The notes under the pieces were generated by a model, which was not told the DNA's origin, did not search any database, and worked only from the letters and a program-made list of their open reading frames with translations. Both the position numbers and the translations under genes were made by a program. DNA of 64,000 nt from Siderastrea siderea (Eukaryota > Cnidaria > Anthozoa > Scleractinia > Rhizangiidae): assembly GCA_964030785.1 (NCBI GenBank), contig OZ034967.1:45692033-45756032 (forward strand), written 5' to 3'. Below are positions 22,001 through 34,013 of the stretch, one piece after another. Positions within the stretch are counted from its first letter, which is position 1; every line of letters starts with the position of its first letter.

Positions 22001-23487
22001 GTCGTCCTCCTCAAAAAACACCTTTCACTGAATACAGTAGTTGCCAGGGTAACAGAGCTGGTGAATTGTGCGGGAAGTGTAATAAGTCTTACACGGAGAC
22101 TCTTTACTCTACAAACTGCAGACCGTCACACGAGTGCAAGGATTACTGGTTTTGGCCTGTGGCTTTAGTTTATGTATCAATCATGGCGTTGTACTTTACA
22201 TTTAAGCCTCCCATTGTGCCCTGGATCAAGTGTCAAATCTTGTGGTTCAAAGAGCGTGAACCTGCGAACGAGGATAATAACTTTGACAAGGGTTATGTAA
22301 AGATTGTATTTTACTTGTATCAGGCAGCAAACCTTCTCCTCGTCTCCAACTCAGCACAGCATATTCTTCAGACCAAATTTATCGAGCCTTTCATTGGACT
22401 GTTCAACTTCCAACAAAGATTTTCTCCAAGCGGATTGATTTGTCCCTTTCCTGGTCTCACGGTGGTAACTAAGCAAATGTTTTCTGCATCCCACGTGTTT
22501 GGCACTTTATTTATGATAGTTATCTTCTACATATTGCGTTGGGGAGCTCAGAAGTTTCGAGGTCAAGAAGCCCCGTGTGTTGCTCCCTATATTGGCGGCA
22601 TTATACAAACCACATTGCTAGGATACGCAACTCTTGCTTTTGTCAGCTTCAACCTGCTACGCTGTGTTCCCATTGGCTCCGAGAAACGCTTGATAGACGA
22701 TGGTAACGTTGTGTGTTTTCAGTGGTGGCAATACATTTTGATTGCATTCATCTGCACGTTCATTGTACCTTTTGTGTTTGTGTTGCTCTGGGGTTCTTTT
22801 AAGGTTTACAGTCGAACCATTTCTGTGGGAAAGTTTTTACTGGCCTGTTGTTTGCCACTGCCATTTTTGCTTTACTGGTCATACGTCTCTTTGTTCGGTA
22901 AGGCAAGAAGTGTAACCAACCAAGACTCATCTCCAAGCCAGTTGTCGAGGAATTCTGTGGAGAGGGTTCTTTACGACTGTTTTAAGAGGCCTAAAGATGG
23001 ACGAAAACTTTCTTTGAGTTGGGAAGGTGTCATGATCGGTCGCCGACTGATTCTTGTTGTGTTGAAGGCTTTTATCAGCGATCCAATGCCTCGTCTTCTC
23101 ACTATGAGTTTCTTCTGTGTTTTGTTTCTTCAGCATCACCAGATGACTCAGCCATTTCGTGATGGTATTGCTAACACAGCAGAAACCTTTTCTTTGCTGT
23201 CAATTGTTGTGCTGGCTCTTATAAACGTGTTTTTTTCTTCCTTTCTGTCTTTGGCTGTTCCATTTAACGATCATTTTAGTGCCTGGTGGAATGCCTGCCA
23301 AGTAGTGGAAATTGTCATTCTAAGTGTTGTTCCTGCTGTCTTTGGTCTCGTTTTGATCGCGGCTGTGTTGTCTCAGTTGTGTCGTCTAACTGTTGTGATT
23401 TGTAGTTTTCTGTGTCACTTGTTTTGGGTTTGTTTCAGCTCGTTTTGCAGAAAACAGGGAGATGAGTTAAGACCACTTTTGGCTTAA
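19070..23487 (+). CDS. Large PMP-repeat (beta-helix) multi-pass membrane protein, 3' exon
   Basis: One open frame of about 1,470 codons. It follows a good acceptor (AATTTTACAG at 19060-19069); the first in-frame codons (YLIEGRNVYISRASGDD) have no ATG, so at least one 5' exon with start and signal peptide lies upstream and was not found. Residues 1-900 form a predicted right-handed beta-helix with about a dozen GGAI/GGAV motifs and FxxN words (SRFTNNTASS, SFINNF), as in Chlamydia PMP repeats, with many N-glycosylation sites. Residues about 900-1015 are Cys-rich (CLPCPFGANC, GNRAGELCGKC). From about 1017 on come eight or nine hydrophobic segments, starting FWPVALVYVSIMALYF and including WWQYILIAFICTFIVPFVF. 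The tail ends RPLLA. Inference: a cell-surface protein with a glycosylated ectodomain; the function is unknown. Paralogue ends lie at 1-156, 5728-6783 and 29071-30344. Confidence 0.85.
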
Positions 23488-23784
23488 GCAAACTGAACCC
23501 TTCTTTTCTCTGTATTGAACGCTTCATATCATACCTGCTTTTTACACAGGGCACTTACCGAGAACTTTGTTTCCTCAAATTGCCTGATTAAGTCGTCAGA
23601 AATTCCAAGTACATCATAAAATCATTATTGTAAAAGTATTCATTGTGCGTGGCTATACAGGAGCTTCTATTCTCGTGATAACGTGAAAGTGAATTGTATA
23701 TATTTACTGAGGATAGAATGATTTGTTTCTCCTAATCAATTGGCATCAAGAGACAAAAATGGCGGAGATCTCGATCTCTTTGAT

Positions 23785-23817
<33 letters not shown>

Positions 23818-25738
23818 TTCGGCTATTGGTTTTGTTGTTTGTCCATATCACTTGTAGAAAGCATTATACCCCTATTTCGAGCACTCGAGAGAACAGGTGA
23901 GTTATTTCTGCGATAGCAGGATTCACAGATTATTAGAACGGCCTATAGTAGTGGTAGTTTTTTTTAGGTTAATGGGAAAATCAATGAAGAAACTATTTAG
24001 TGTTTCTTAAGCCCACACTATGAGTGTTTCCAAGGTCAGTATTGCCTTTTTCTCCAGACAAACTTTTGAGGAGAGAATTTGTCAGACGTAGTTTGTTTTC
24101 CTCCCCGTTAGTACCTGGGGAGAGGAGGGGGGTTGGGGTCCTCCGTCAATATAAGCTACACAGGTATTTGAGCCGTTTGTTGATTGGAGTAGAGTGAATA
24201 TATTGACATTTGGCTTTTAAAAAGTGGGAAAGTGTTAGGGCTACTTAAGATTCTGAATTAAAGATTCAAAATTATTATTAAAGGCGTAAGAGGACACTCA
24301 AGGCTGAATTAAAGTTCCCGTACGGCTGGTCAGTTCTAAAGCCAGCTTTTTCTTCTTTTCTTGAGACTGAGAAACTTTTAACTCTTGCAAAAGCAAGGAG
24401 GGAAAGAATATTTCACTCCGCTCTTTACATGTCTGATTGAGATCCGGCAAATTCCTTCATTTCGTGAAAAAAAAATAGAATGCAGACTTAAAATAATATG
24501 CTCAGTAGGTCACAAAAAATAATGCCAATGTGTCGATTACACTATCTTATTCATGGGCACCGGAAGCGTGCTGTCGCTTGATTGGCTATTTTCTTCGGAA
24601 CCCAAAGACCCAAGGTAAATAACCCAGTAACTGTCACGGGCCCTTTATGTTGATCTTTTGTAATATCTATGGATACTATTAACGCCACAGTAAATTTACT
24701 TTAGTAAACAGCTGCCACGTACTTAAGTTTATTTTTACCGTGATAAAACGGGCCAGTGTAACTTATATAGACAAAAGACAAACTTACTAGAACGAGAGAG
24801 TTGGACGAACGAGCTCTTCTTTAACCCTCATCCATTAACTTTCAGCCCTGAATAAAAACAAAACAAAGATCGTCGATAACTCCTCCAAGAGCTGGCGCGT
24901 GAAATTTAATTCCGTGACCGAAAAACGTCCAATGCGTCTCACACACCCACTTTACTAGAGGAAGCTCTCGAGAAGTGTCAAAAAAAATTGAAAAAGTCAA
25001 AGTCGAAAATGCGCTATATCGAGCCCATGAAAATAGCTGAGAGTACAAGAAAAAATCTTGATTGATATAAACCCAGATTGCGGAATGGCAAAAGCTGGAT
25101 ATCAATTATGAATTTATCAATTGGAAAAAGAAAAAAAAACATTTAGGCTGCAGGATGTTAGTTGTCGAATGCGACCACTGTCTGGATCAAACTGACTGTG
25201 TTCGTGAAATAATTTTAAATCTGCACACAGCATTGAAATGGCATACCGTGGCATGGCACGACATAACATCGGGTTTAACCAACTATTTAAACCTTCTGCG
25301 ACAATAAGCGAAGAGAACTGACAGTTTCTCAGAAAGAACGGAAGTCTAAATCTGTGAAGTGCATGATATTGGGATAGTACGGGAAATTCCAGTCAATCGT
25401 GCAGCTATATTGCTAAGCCAGCAGTTTTTTAAAAGCTGGACCTTGTCCTTTGCCAGAAAGATGTCCTAAGGATCTCCAAAAAAACTATTTTAGGCCTGTT
25501 GCAGACAAAGGACTGTTGTTCTCAATTCTTGGAATTTTAAATACAAGGCTCGTTGTAAACAACATAAATTCATTCCAAGAAAACTAGCTGCATCTTACTC
25601 TTTTTTGTCAGCATTCTTATGTTCAGAATATAATACAAGGCAAAACTAATTCATTTCACTGGTAAATGACATCCAGCTAGCGAGTGATTGGCAGTTTAGG
25701 TTAAAGTGGTTCTAGGCACTTTATGTAGCAGTAACTTA
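23488..25738. other. 3' flank of the membrane-protein gene, copy B
   Basis: Equivalent to 157-2400. It includes the (TAA)n tract at about 23786-23814, whose end creates AATAAA, a possible poly(A) signal about 320 bases after the stop. Nothing else is recognised. Confidence 0.45.
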
Positions 25739-25928
25739 TTAACCCTTTAAGCCCCAATAGTGACAAGCATCTAATTTCTCCTTACAGTATTACTTCTTGA
25801 TCAAACATACAGGTCATGAGAATAAAGGAAATGATCACCAATGATCAAATGTCTTGATTTTTAGTCAAATTCTCCCAACTAGTAACATAAGAAATATGAG
25901 GAGATCTAGAATAGCGCCTTAAAGGGTT
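25739..25928. mobile_element. MITE with TTAACCCTTTAAGCCCC terminus (copy B)
   Basis: Duplicate of 2401-2610. The left terminus is better preserved here (CCCTTTAAG); the right side is shorter, having lost about 20 bases before CTTAAAGGGTT. Confidence 0.7.
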
Positions 25929-27218
25929 CATAGCAATTTATGAGTGCAGCAATCAGCATTTTATTCATAAGAAGGTTCGGTTAATGAACAGACAAAATGC
26001 CTGTAACGCGAAGATCGATTTTAACTGAAATATTGATGAGTTGTTTTCCAGTATTTTTTTCAAACATTTGCTTTGCCAAATCACCAACGAAAGATTTTGT
26101 CAGACTAGTGATTGTGTTCTGGTTTAATAAACCAACGAGATTTGAGGTATGGATCAGGTGATGATCACGAGAAGTGCAGCTGGCTCAGTTCCCGGAATTG
26201 GGGGTTTTACCCGTCTCCAGCTTAGACTGCCGCCACTTCTAAGAACATTCATAATAAAGCCCTATAAAGGCTGGTTCGAGAGATTTGCCGAGCGTAAAAA
26301 TTGAAAAATTTTAACCGTTAGTCGTAAAGAAAGTTAACCGTAAAAGATTTTTCTAGCCACGATTTGTCATTTGGAGAGTGTTTCGATCTCTTGTTAAGAC
26401 CGTTATGTGTCTTGTCTCGTGGCTAATGCGGCTACGACGGCTAGACATTCTGCCCTGGTACCGAAAAGAAAAGCAGTTCGCCCAGGCCCCTTAAGACTTG
26501 CGACCCGAGAGTCTTCTGTATTACTCTTTTTGGTACTGTGACCTTAAATGCGTTTATAACAATAGTAATTAATGTTTACCTATACAATACAATGGAAATT
26601 AGTTCTTAAGATTTCCGGTTAACTTTAAAAGACACATATTAACCGTTAGCCGTGAAAAAGCCAAGAATTTAACCATTAACCGTAAAAGCCACTACCCCAA
26701 TGAGATCCTCAGATCATCCTCTTTTTCACACAAGTATTTGAGACGTCATTTATATCTTTTTTTACGCGATAATTTGGGGAACAGGAGGGTCTTCTTCCGA
26801 GTTCAAAATAATATTTTCGGATGGATTGACATGGATATAGACACAAGCTGGCTTATTCACCATAGCGACCCGTTCCTTAGAAAACAAAGGGAAAAATAAA
26901 ACTTTCCATGGAGTATACTAGTATAAATAGTGTGTGCAACATTTTATTAAATATATACCACATACTAGCTACAATTCAAAGCTTATACAGCTATAGTCCT
27001 TAAAATGGGTACGATTTTCTTTGAAAAAACTACAATTTATTGGACGAAACTGGACGTGCTAGAGTTTGCAATTAAAACATAAAGCTAATCCAAACTAAAC
27101 CGCCTCAATGACTGGGGATTAAGGGCCTAATCTACTTTATATTTCGTAAACACTCTTATTCTTCGGCCATCTCAACTTCAATAGGGACAAAACCAACGCA
27201 TGTCGTAAAAACATTGAT

Positions 27219-27533
27219 TTATGAACTTAACGTTTCGTATGCTACAACATACATCTTCAGAAGTGACCGTCGGAAATTTACAAATAAATTTAAGCGCAAA
27301 GTGAAAGACTGGTACCTAATCAGGAAAACGGAAAGAATTAACAGCAAACAGACTTCCGTTTGAAATCTGCAAAACAAAACAAAACCTAGCCAGTAAAGAA
27401 AAAGTTTCTTACTGCCAAGGTTTTCATTCAAGGTAGGTTGTAATTCACAAATCAACAAAGTCTCTTTAGAATGCAAATCCGAACGTCCGTTTGCTAAGAT
27501 ATCAAAGTGATCCCATTTAATATTGTGACCCAT
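27219..27533 (-). pseudogene. Penelope-like GIY-YIG C-terminal fragment (copy B)
   Basis: Duplicate of 3957-4193 with IKWDHFDILANGRSDLHSK and a CELQPTLNENLGSKK end. The first 45 or so residues are element-like; the rest of the frame runs into unrelated sequence. No catalytic tyrosine pair is present. Confidence 0.7.
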
Positions 27534-27579
27534 TGAGGTAATGGAATTTGCAATGGCTGATGTATAACAGCTCGTCGTA

Positions 27580-27650
27580 AGAATTGATCAAATTGATGGT
27601 GTTGCGATGGGCTCTCCCTTAGGCCCTGTTTTAGCCGATATGTTTAGCAC
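27580..27650 (+). pseudogene. Penelope-like reverse transcriptase fragment (copy B)
   Basis: Translates to QIDGVAMGSPLGPVLADMF, the conserved PLE RT block, in the opposite orientation to the neighbouring GIY-YIG relic. Confidence 0.75.
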
Positions 27651-27892
27651 GGGGGCCACACCTATATTAAATTAGGATTCCGACCAACAGAAAGCACTTT
27701 TCCCCTTAAAAAGATACTGAACCTTTATTTCTTAAAAGAACCTAAATAGACTAATTTTTTAGTAAAAACGAAAACTATAAGAATTTTTGGGCTAACCTGG
27801 GATAATTCTCACTGTATTCTCCGTTGCAGTTTTAAATATCTGAGATGCAAAAACTAGATCCACTTATAAACCTTAACACATTTTCAAATTTC

Positions 27893-27956
27893 TCGGGCTA
27901 TTTAGGACTGCCGTACAGATATTCCGCCGAAACGAACCGTTGAATGCCCCTGTTGA
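27893..27956. repeat. Dispersed 'CCGCCGAAACGAACCGTT' repeat (copy B)
   Basis: Duplicate of 4552-4615, differing in a few bases (CTCGGGCTATTTAGG against CTCAGGCGATTTAGG). Confidence 0.6.
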
Positions 27957-28022
27957 ATTTTTTCCGAAATTACCAATTTAAGTGTGGCAGAAATTGTCGC
28001 TTGAGGCTTCGGTCAAACGTAC

Positions 28023-28258
28023 GGATTCAACATCACCCCATTCATGCTGAGTACAATTTTGTTGCAGGATGTTGAACAACAATGTTCAAAGAGTTTGACC
28101 ACACTGTAGGTGTTGAGTGATGTAGAGATACGTTGTTTCAACCTTTTTCCGTTTTCTTTTGTTTCCGGATGTATGCAACAATCTGGAATTCGTTCAACGG
28201 CCTTCAACATCGTTCAACAAAATTGTGTCCAGCAATGAGTGGGGTGATGTTAAATCTG
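28023..28258. mobile_element. 236-bp MITE with ~40-bp inverted termini (copy B)
   Basis: Duplicate of 4682-4918. The left terminus GGATTCAACATCACCCCATT here matches the inverted right terminus slightly better than in copy A. Confidence 0.65.
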
Positions 28259-29070
28259 CTTACACCCGAGAACAGCTGAGAGCATTGTTGGGCAGCATCA
28301 GTCTCAGATAATGCTTCTCTAAATCCCAAACTTTAGCTTTGGGAGTATTAAAGGTAGTCTAAGATTTCAGATCGAAGAAAGGACAACTTCCTACTGTCGC
28401 AATCACTTTTGTCTAATAACATTACTATACAAGCATTACTATGCAGGCAAGTAACATGCTAGTACGTATTTTGGTAATCTACAGCACACCTGTAAAAATA
28501 CTTCACTCAGGTATAAATAGCTTGGTTTAGCTTCACTTGCTAAACATCCGGTTCTGCTATCGAGCACGCAACACAACTACAATTACAAGTACATCGCAAA
28601 GCAGTTCGCCCTACCCTCCCAGATATTCCCCCCTGACAGCCTACCGTCTGTCTTTTCAATGTATTTGTATTTTGTATTGTACTAATTTAGTTTCCTTGTG
28701 GTAACTGTAGTGTTATATATTAGTTTATTTATTTTGTAATCTTGTGTTATATTTCAAACTGCACTCAACATTATGTGATTTTTGGTGAAAAAAAAAAAGA
28801 AATAACACCATGTCATGTCATTAGCAATGACATCGTGAAAGCCTTGTGACGAACGTCTTGTGACTTTCCTAATAGTGACTATTCGTTTCGATTTCGAAAT
28901 TACTGTTATTACATACGAGACGCAGCTGGGCTATATCAAGATTTATTGTCACATGAAACCGCTGCTAGTAGCAACCCAAAAAGCGGGAGTGGTGGGTGGG
29001 TTGTACACAAAGGATGAACTGATATCTACAAACACTACAGTCTTTACGTACACCTATATAACAGAATACC

Positions 29071-30344
29071 AATGTTTCAATCATGGCGTTGTACTTTACA
29101 TTTAGGCCTCCTATTGTACTCTGGATCAAGCTTCAAGTCTTTTGGTTCAAAGAGCGTGAACCTGCGAACGAAGATAATAACTTTGACAAGGGTTATCTAA
29201 AGATTGTATTTTACTTGTATCAGGCAGCAAACCTTCTCCTTGTCTCCACTTCAGCACAACATATTCTTAAAGCTAAATTTATCGGGCCTTTTGTCGGGCT
29301 TTTCAACTTCCAACAAAATTTTTCTCTAGCGGATTGATTTGTCCCTTTCCTGGTCTCACGTTGGGAACTAAGCAGCTGTTTTCTACATTCCACATGTTTG
29401 GCACGTTGGTTATGATAGGCACCTTCTACATATTGCGTTGGGGGGTTGAGAAGTTTCGAGGTCACGAAGCCCTGTATTGGCGGCATTATACAGTCCCTGT
29501 TGCTAGGATACACCGCTGTAGCTTCTGTCAGCTTTAACCTGCTTCGTTGTGTTCCCATTGGCTCCGAGAAACGCTTGATATACGATGGTAACGTTGTGCG
29601 TTTTCAGTGGTGGCAATACATTTTAATTGCGTTTATCTGCACGTTCACTGTACCCTTTGTCTTTGCCTTGCTTTGGGGTTCTTTTAACCTTTACAATTTG
29701 CCTGTTGTTTGCCATTACCATCTTTGCTTTACTGGTCATACATCTCTTTGTTCCGTAAGGCAAGAAGTGTAACCAGCCAAGACTCGTCTCCAAGCCAGCT
29801 GGCAAGGAATTCTGTGGTGAGGGTTCTTTACGACCGTTTTAAGAGGCCTGAAAATGGAAGCAAATTGTCTCTGAGCTGGGAAGGTGTTATGATCGGCCGC
29901 CGGCTGATTCTTGTTGTGTTGAAGGTTTTTATCAGCAATCCAATGCCTCGCGTTCTCCTGATGAGTTTCTTTTGTGTTTGGTTTCTTCTTCAACACGCCA
30001 TGACTCAGCCGTTTCGTGATAGCATTGCCAACATAGTGGAAACAATTTTACTGCTGTGTAGTGTGCTGTTGGGGATGGCGAACGTGTTTTCTGCTTCTTT
30101 TCTCTCATTGGCTGTTCCATTAAACGATCATTTTGCCTCTTGGTGGAAAGCCTGTCAGTTAGTGGAAATCACCATTCTCTGTGCTGTACCTGCTCTTTTT
30201 GGTCTCCTTCTGGTCGCTGCTGTCTTGTCGCAGCTGTGCCGCCTATCTGTTGCAGTTTGCCGCTTTCTCGGTCTCTTGTTGTGGGTTTGTTATAGCTGGC
30301 GTTGCAGAAAACAAGATGACGAGATGAGACCACTATTGACGTAG
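29071..30344 (+). pseudogene. Truncated, frameshifted C-terminal PMP-repeat membrane-protein fragment (copy B)
   Basis: Homologous to the multi-pass domain of the 19070 gene from MALYFTF onward, with the beta-helix and Cys-rich region absent. Breaks relative to the intact gene: a one-base loss near 29330 (SLAD replaces SPSGLICPF), a small deletion near 29470 removing the VAPYIGG start, and a deletion near 29690-29705 that removes the YSRTISVGKFLLA segment. The last 211 codons (29709-30344) are an open frame reaching the normal RPLLT stop, including the membrane segments missing from copy A. It starts at the same homology border as 5728 and is probably dead. Confidence 0.8.
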
Positions 30345-31313
30345 CAAGCTAAGAGGTAGTTATGTTCCAAATGGAATCGAAACTGCTTTTCAATCAGCAA
30401 GTTAGAAACTGAACTGGTGTTTGTTTAAGGAGTGTATACGTAACTGGAAAGCTCATTTGGTCAAGTCAAAATGAGTCAATGTATGTGGCTTGTAGGCCCT
30501 AAATCTTATATGACTTCATGCTTCGGCAATAACGAGATAGAGATGCGTGTTAAGATGGATTTGCTCTTCCGATAAACATTTCATTAATTTTATTGAAAGC
30601 GGCTTAGGTGTCAAAAGGTAGAAACTTCTGAGATCTAGATTTCTTTGATTTTTTCGTTAGTTCGTTGTTGTTGTTTTTATTTTGTTTTTGTTTGTTTGTT
30701 TTTGCGTTTTTACTGCTTGTTTAATTTACTCCAGTTGTAATACAGAAGCCCTCCCCCACAGTGAACATTCAAGGGCACCTGGGAGGGAGTTCACGATAGC
30801 TTGCAGTATTGTATCGTACAACAGTATCCAAGCAAAACGGGTTTGCTTTCAGATAGCGAAGATAACTGATACATTTGATAAGATAATGATGAGAAGATAA
30901 CTGTTGGGGATGTGCTGCGTTGAAGTTTAATGAATTGAATTCCAGTGGTCTACTTGTGATTGTGGTTGAAGATTTGTTCACGCCAATGTAATTCCTATTG
31001 CAATGTCTACTTGTTAGTATTTCGTAATTGCTCGTAACACATAAACAAAGTAAAAGAGCATAACAGTGTAATGAGAAAAAGCAATTTTGATTCTAAGGCG
31101 TACAAGTTGTCCGTAAAGAGTAAGTGATAAGTTCTATTCAGTAAACTGTTCACTTCAGGGCAATCGACACAATATACTGTAATATCTTAATAGCAATTTT
31201 AGAACTGATGCTTTAATACCACATTAAGTTAGAATTTTTAATAAACTATTTCCACAAACGTCTGGGTTGATATTCATTCGTCTTCCTTTTTACGTTAAAA
31301 CTCAAAACAACAG
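30345..31313. other. Intergenic sequence, nothing recognised
   Basis: Ordinary AT-rich sequence with a T/G-rich tract near 30660-30705. No gene or repeat boundary is supported. Confidence 0.4.
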
Positions 31314-31359
31314 TATAACATGCTTTTAAAAATAGTAATAAGGGTTGTTGTCACTGACT

Positions 31360-31428
31360 AAAATTTGAAAGCGGACGTTTCGGTTAAAATTTACTGTAAC
31401 CTTCTTCAGCGTAAGTTCAAATGGCGTC
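31360..31428 (-). ncRNA. Hammerhead-ribozyme-like motif, left PLE arm
   Basis: On the minus strand: CTGAAGA (core CUGANGA), an extra A, a helix II formed by GGTTA and TAACC around a 10-base loop, then GAAAC and GTC. Helix I can form between ATTTGAA plus CG before the core and CG plus TTTCAAAT after GTC, with an internal loop. This is the minimal type-I hammerhead layout reported for PLEs. The extra A next to helix II may weaken activity. Confidence 0.6.
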
Positions 31429-31468
31429 CAGATGTAAATTAGATGTTTTTTAGAAAGGCGAGAATCCA

Positions 31469-31774
31469 CTAGGGATTGGCCAGGATTTTGTACATCTCAG
31501 GAATGTGCACGTGTTCATTGATCGAGTTCGGTTCACGGATGGAATACTGAGAACAACGGTCCACAATCTCGACATCGTCGAAATTAAAATCGTGATTAGT
31601 TTGCGCGCAATGTTGTGCCAACAGGGAGTTCTTGTCACCTGTGAAAACAGCTCTTTTATGTTCTCTTGTTCTGGACTTTAGTGCGCGTGATGTTTGTCCG
31701 ATATAAACTTTCTCACAGTCTTTGCAGCTGATTTTATAAACAACTCCTGTCGATAGATCTTGATTAAACCATAG
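31469..31774 (-). pseudogene. PLE GIY-YIG endonuclease domain, left arm
   Basis: The frame encodes STGVVYKISCKDCEKVYIGQ, so it carries the VY..YIG catalytic core, a CxxC pair within it, the Arg in TSRALKSRTREHKR and the downstream Glu-bearing NSINEHVHIPEMYK tail. A short gap relative to the right arm removes the WSRRLFLEAWH segment. The domain is cut from its connector by the fold-back insertion that starts at about 31775. In PLEs this domain nicks target DNA for reverse transcription. Confidence 0.8.
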
Positions 31775-33538
31775 GAAGCCCAAGCATAATATTTGAATAT
31801 CATTAAAAATGGCGTTTCAAAATATAAGACTATGTATGGGATTTCGAAGCGAACATTTCGAGCAATACATAACAACGAACTAACTGAATAAAGTTCATGA
31901 AACATTACATGGTGTTGTTTGCCATCCTTACAAAGCATTTTGAGCAATTTTAGGTCCATTTACTTAACTGTGTTAGTACGTGTATATACATTGACAAGGA
32001 AGGAGTCATTTGGCCCAATTTAGCCACTATCACCGCTCGACGCGTTTCGGAAATCGCTCAAATTTACCCACAAATATAGTTCAGGCTCCCATTCTGACTT
32101 AGCGACTTGACAAAAGGAAGACATACAAGTGATTTTCTCAAAACCAATTTCACATACCTCGTGTCCCAAAAGAATTATCCACTGCACAAAATCATAATAG
32201 CATCTCAAAACAGGCCGCCATGGATCCGTGAGGATCCCGATAGTCCCATTTGACCGCGGTCGGCACTGGACACCAGTCAAATTATGCCCTTATGGGGAGG
32301 GGCACGCTCGTTTTGGTCGTGTTTCAAGTGTAGTAACTATGACCCGGTGCGGACACAAGATTGTCACTCCGACGCAGTCTGGTTCGCGTGAGAAAATCGC
32401 TGCGTGTTACAAGCGGATAGCAAAAATAGATCATTCCCATTTCTGAGTTTATATCCATTTTAAGCGTGTATATTTTCTTGTTTTTTTAATAAGTAGGTTA
32501 CCTGACCGGCTTTATGCAAATATAGAAATAGATATAGTATATACAATAACAATTTTAAAATAAAAGATTTTCACGCGCGTGAGGATATGAATTTAAATGA
32601 ATTTGCCGACTTCGGTTCGAAAAAATATATCTGATATAAAAAACCTATCGACGCTTCCAAAATATTGAACACATTCAATTCACGCAGAGTACGTATTTAA
32701 AATTTACGTAGTAGACTGACCTGCCTTACAAACGTTTTGTACATGAACGCAAATATGTTCAATTTACCAAGCATGAATAGAAACATAGGAGGAAGGAAAA
32801 ACACAGTTCACTTTCTTTTTTTCTTGACTCGTTTTCATTTTCTAACGGCCAATTTCTTTCGATAACTTAGTTCTCTCCATAAGGTCACGGAGTCCCGCGC
32901 AGCGATTCCACCTTTCTCTCGCGAACCAGACTACGTTGGAGCGACAATTTGTGTCCGCACCGGGTCATAGTTACTACACTTGTAACACGACCAAAACGAG
33001 CGTGCCCCTCCCCATAAGGGCATAATTTGACTGGTGTCCAGTGCCGACCGCGGTCAAATGGGACTAACGGGATCCTCACGGATCCATGGCGGCCTATTTT
33101 GAGATGCTATTATGATTTTGTGCAGTGGATAATTCTTTTGGGACACAAGGTATGTGCAATTGGTTTTGAGAAAATCACTTGTATGTCTTCCTTTTGTCAA
33201 GTCGCTAAGTCAGAATGGGAGCCTGAACTATATTTGTGAGTAAATTCGAGCGAATCCCGAAACGTGTCGAGCGGTGATAGTGGCTAAATTGGGCCAAATG
33301 ACTCCTTCCTTGTCAATGTATTATACACGTACTAACACAGTTAAGTAAGTGGACCTAAAATTGCTCAAAATGCTTTGTAAGGATAGAAAACAACACCACG
33401 TAATGTTTCATGAACTTTATTCAGTTAGTTCGTTGTTATGTATTGCTCAAAATGGTCGCTTCGAAATCCCATACAAAGTCTTATATTTTGAAACGCCATT
33501 TTTAATAATATTCAAATGTTATGCTTGGGTGTCCTGCG
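31775..33538. mobile_element. 1.76-kb fold-back element inside the PLE
   Basis: Two inverted arms of about 630 bp (31775-32404 and 32896-33538) surround about 490 bp of unrelated AT-rich sequence. The arms match over long stretches (CCCAAGCATAA, AAAAATGGCGTTTCAAAATA, CCGCGGTCGGCACTGGACAC). The outermost bases differ (CGCAGGACA against AAACCATAGGAAG). It interrupts the PLE at the bases for DKFDQDLSTG, leaving ATC on both sides as a possible short target duplication. No transposase motif is seen in arms or centre. Confidence 0.8.
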
Positions 33539-34013
33539 ATCAAACTTGTCTTTAGGCTTTTTTAGGATTGAGCCGACAGTCTTTACGGGTTTGTGGGCGG
33601 CATTTACGTTGAAACGATTCAAAGTTCTTGCAATTTTTTCCGAAATTCCTTTAATGTACGGCAAAGTGACAAAACCTTTGCGTGTTTGAGACTGTGGTTG
33701 AACTTCAGGTGTTGGTGTTGTTGTATTTTGGCAGCTTCTTATGAAAGAGTCGGTGTAACCATTGATCTTAAGCGCATCAACTACATGTTGTACTTCAGAT
33801 AGTTTGTCGTCCTCGGTCGACGGGATCTTCCTTGCTCTGTCGAGAATGGTTCTAGCAACCGAGCGTTTGTGTTGTGAAGGGTGGTGAGAGTTGAAGTGAA
33901 GGTACTTGTCAGTATGTGTGGCTTTCCTGTAAACGCTAGTCTTCTGATTGTTCCATCGGGATTCCTGGTTGTCCTCGTGTCGAGAATTGCAATAGATCCG
34001 TCTTTCTCTCGTC
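33539..34013 (-). pseudogene. PLE RT C-terminus and connector, left arm
   Basis: The minus-strand frame has TSVYRKATHTDKYLHFNSHH, followed by HKRSVARTILDRA and IPSTEDDK. This is the segment after the RT catalytic core in Penelope-like elements. The connector GFVTLPYIKGISEKIARTLN then leads to the GIY-YIG domain on the far side of the fold-back insertion. The RT core is absent: the arm is 5'-truncated where it meets the plus-strand arm. Confidence 0.8.

Larger units (their letters stand above)
23332..30080 (+). repeat. Segmental duplication, copy B (partner 1-6781)
   Basis: Same content and order as copy A. It differs by small indels (TAA tract length, deletion inside the MITE, one extra segment near 27335) and a few percent of substitutions that cluster in its right half. 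The right breakpoint is at 30080, after which this copy continues with the final membrane segments that copy A lacks. Confidence 0.93.

Noticed and set aside
19093..23487. Bacterial (chlamydial) origin or contamination for the GGAI-repeat protein
   Set aside because: The frame follows a eukaryotic splice acceptor, ends in a multi-pass domain unlike an autotransporter barrel, lies among cnidarian-type repeats and has local paralogues.
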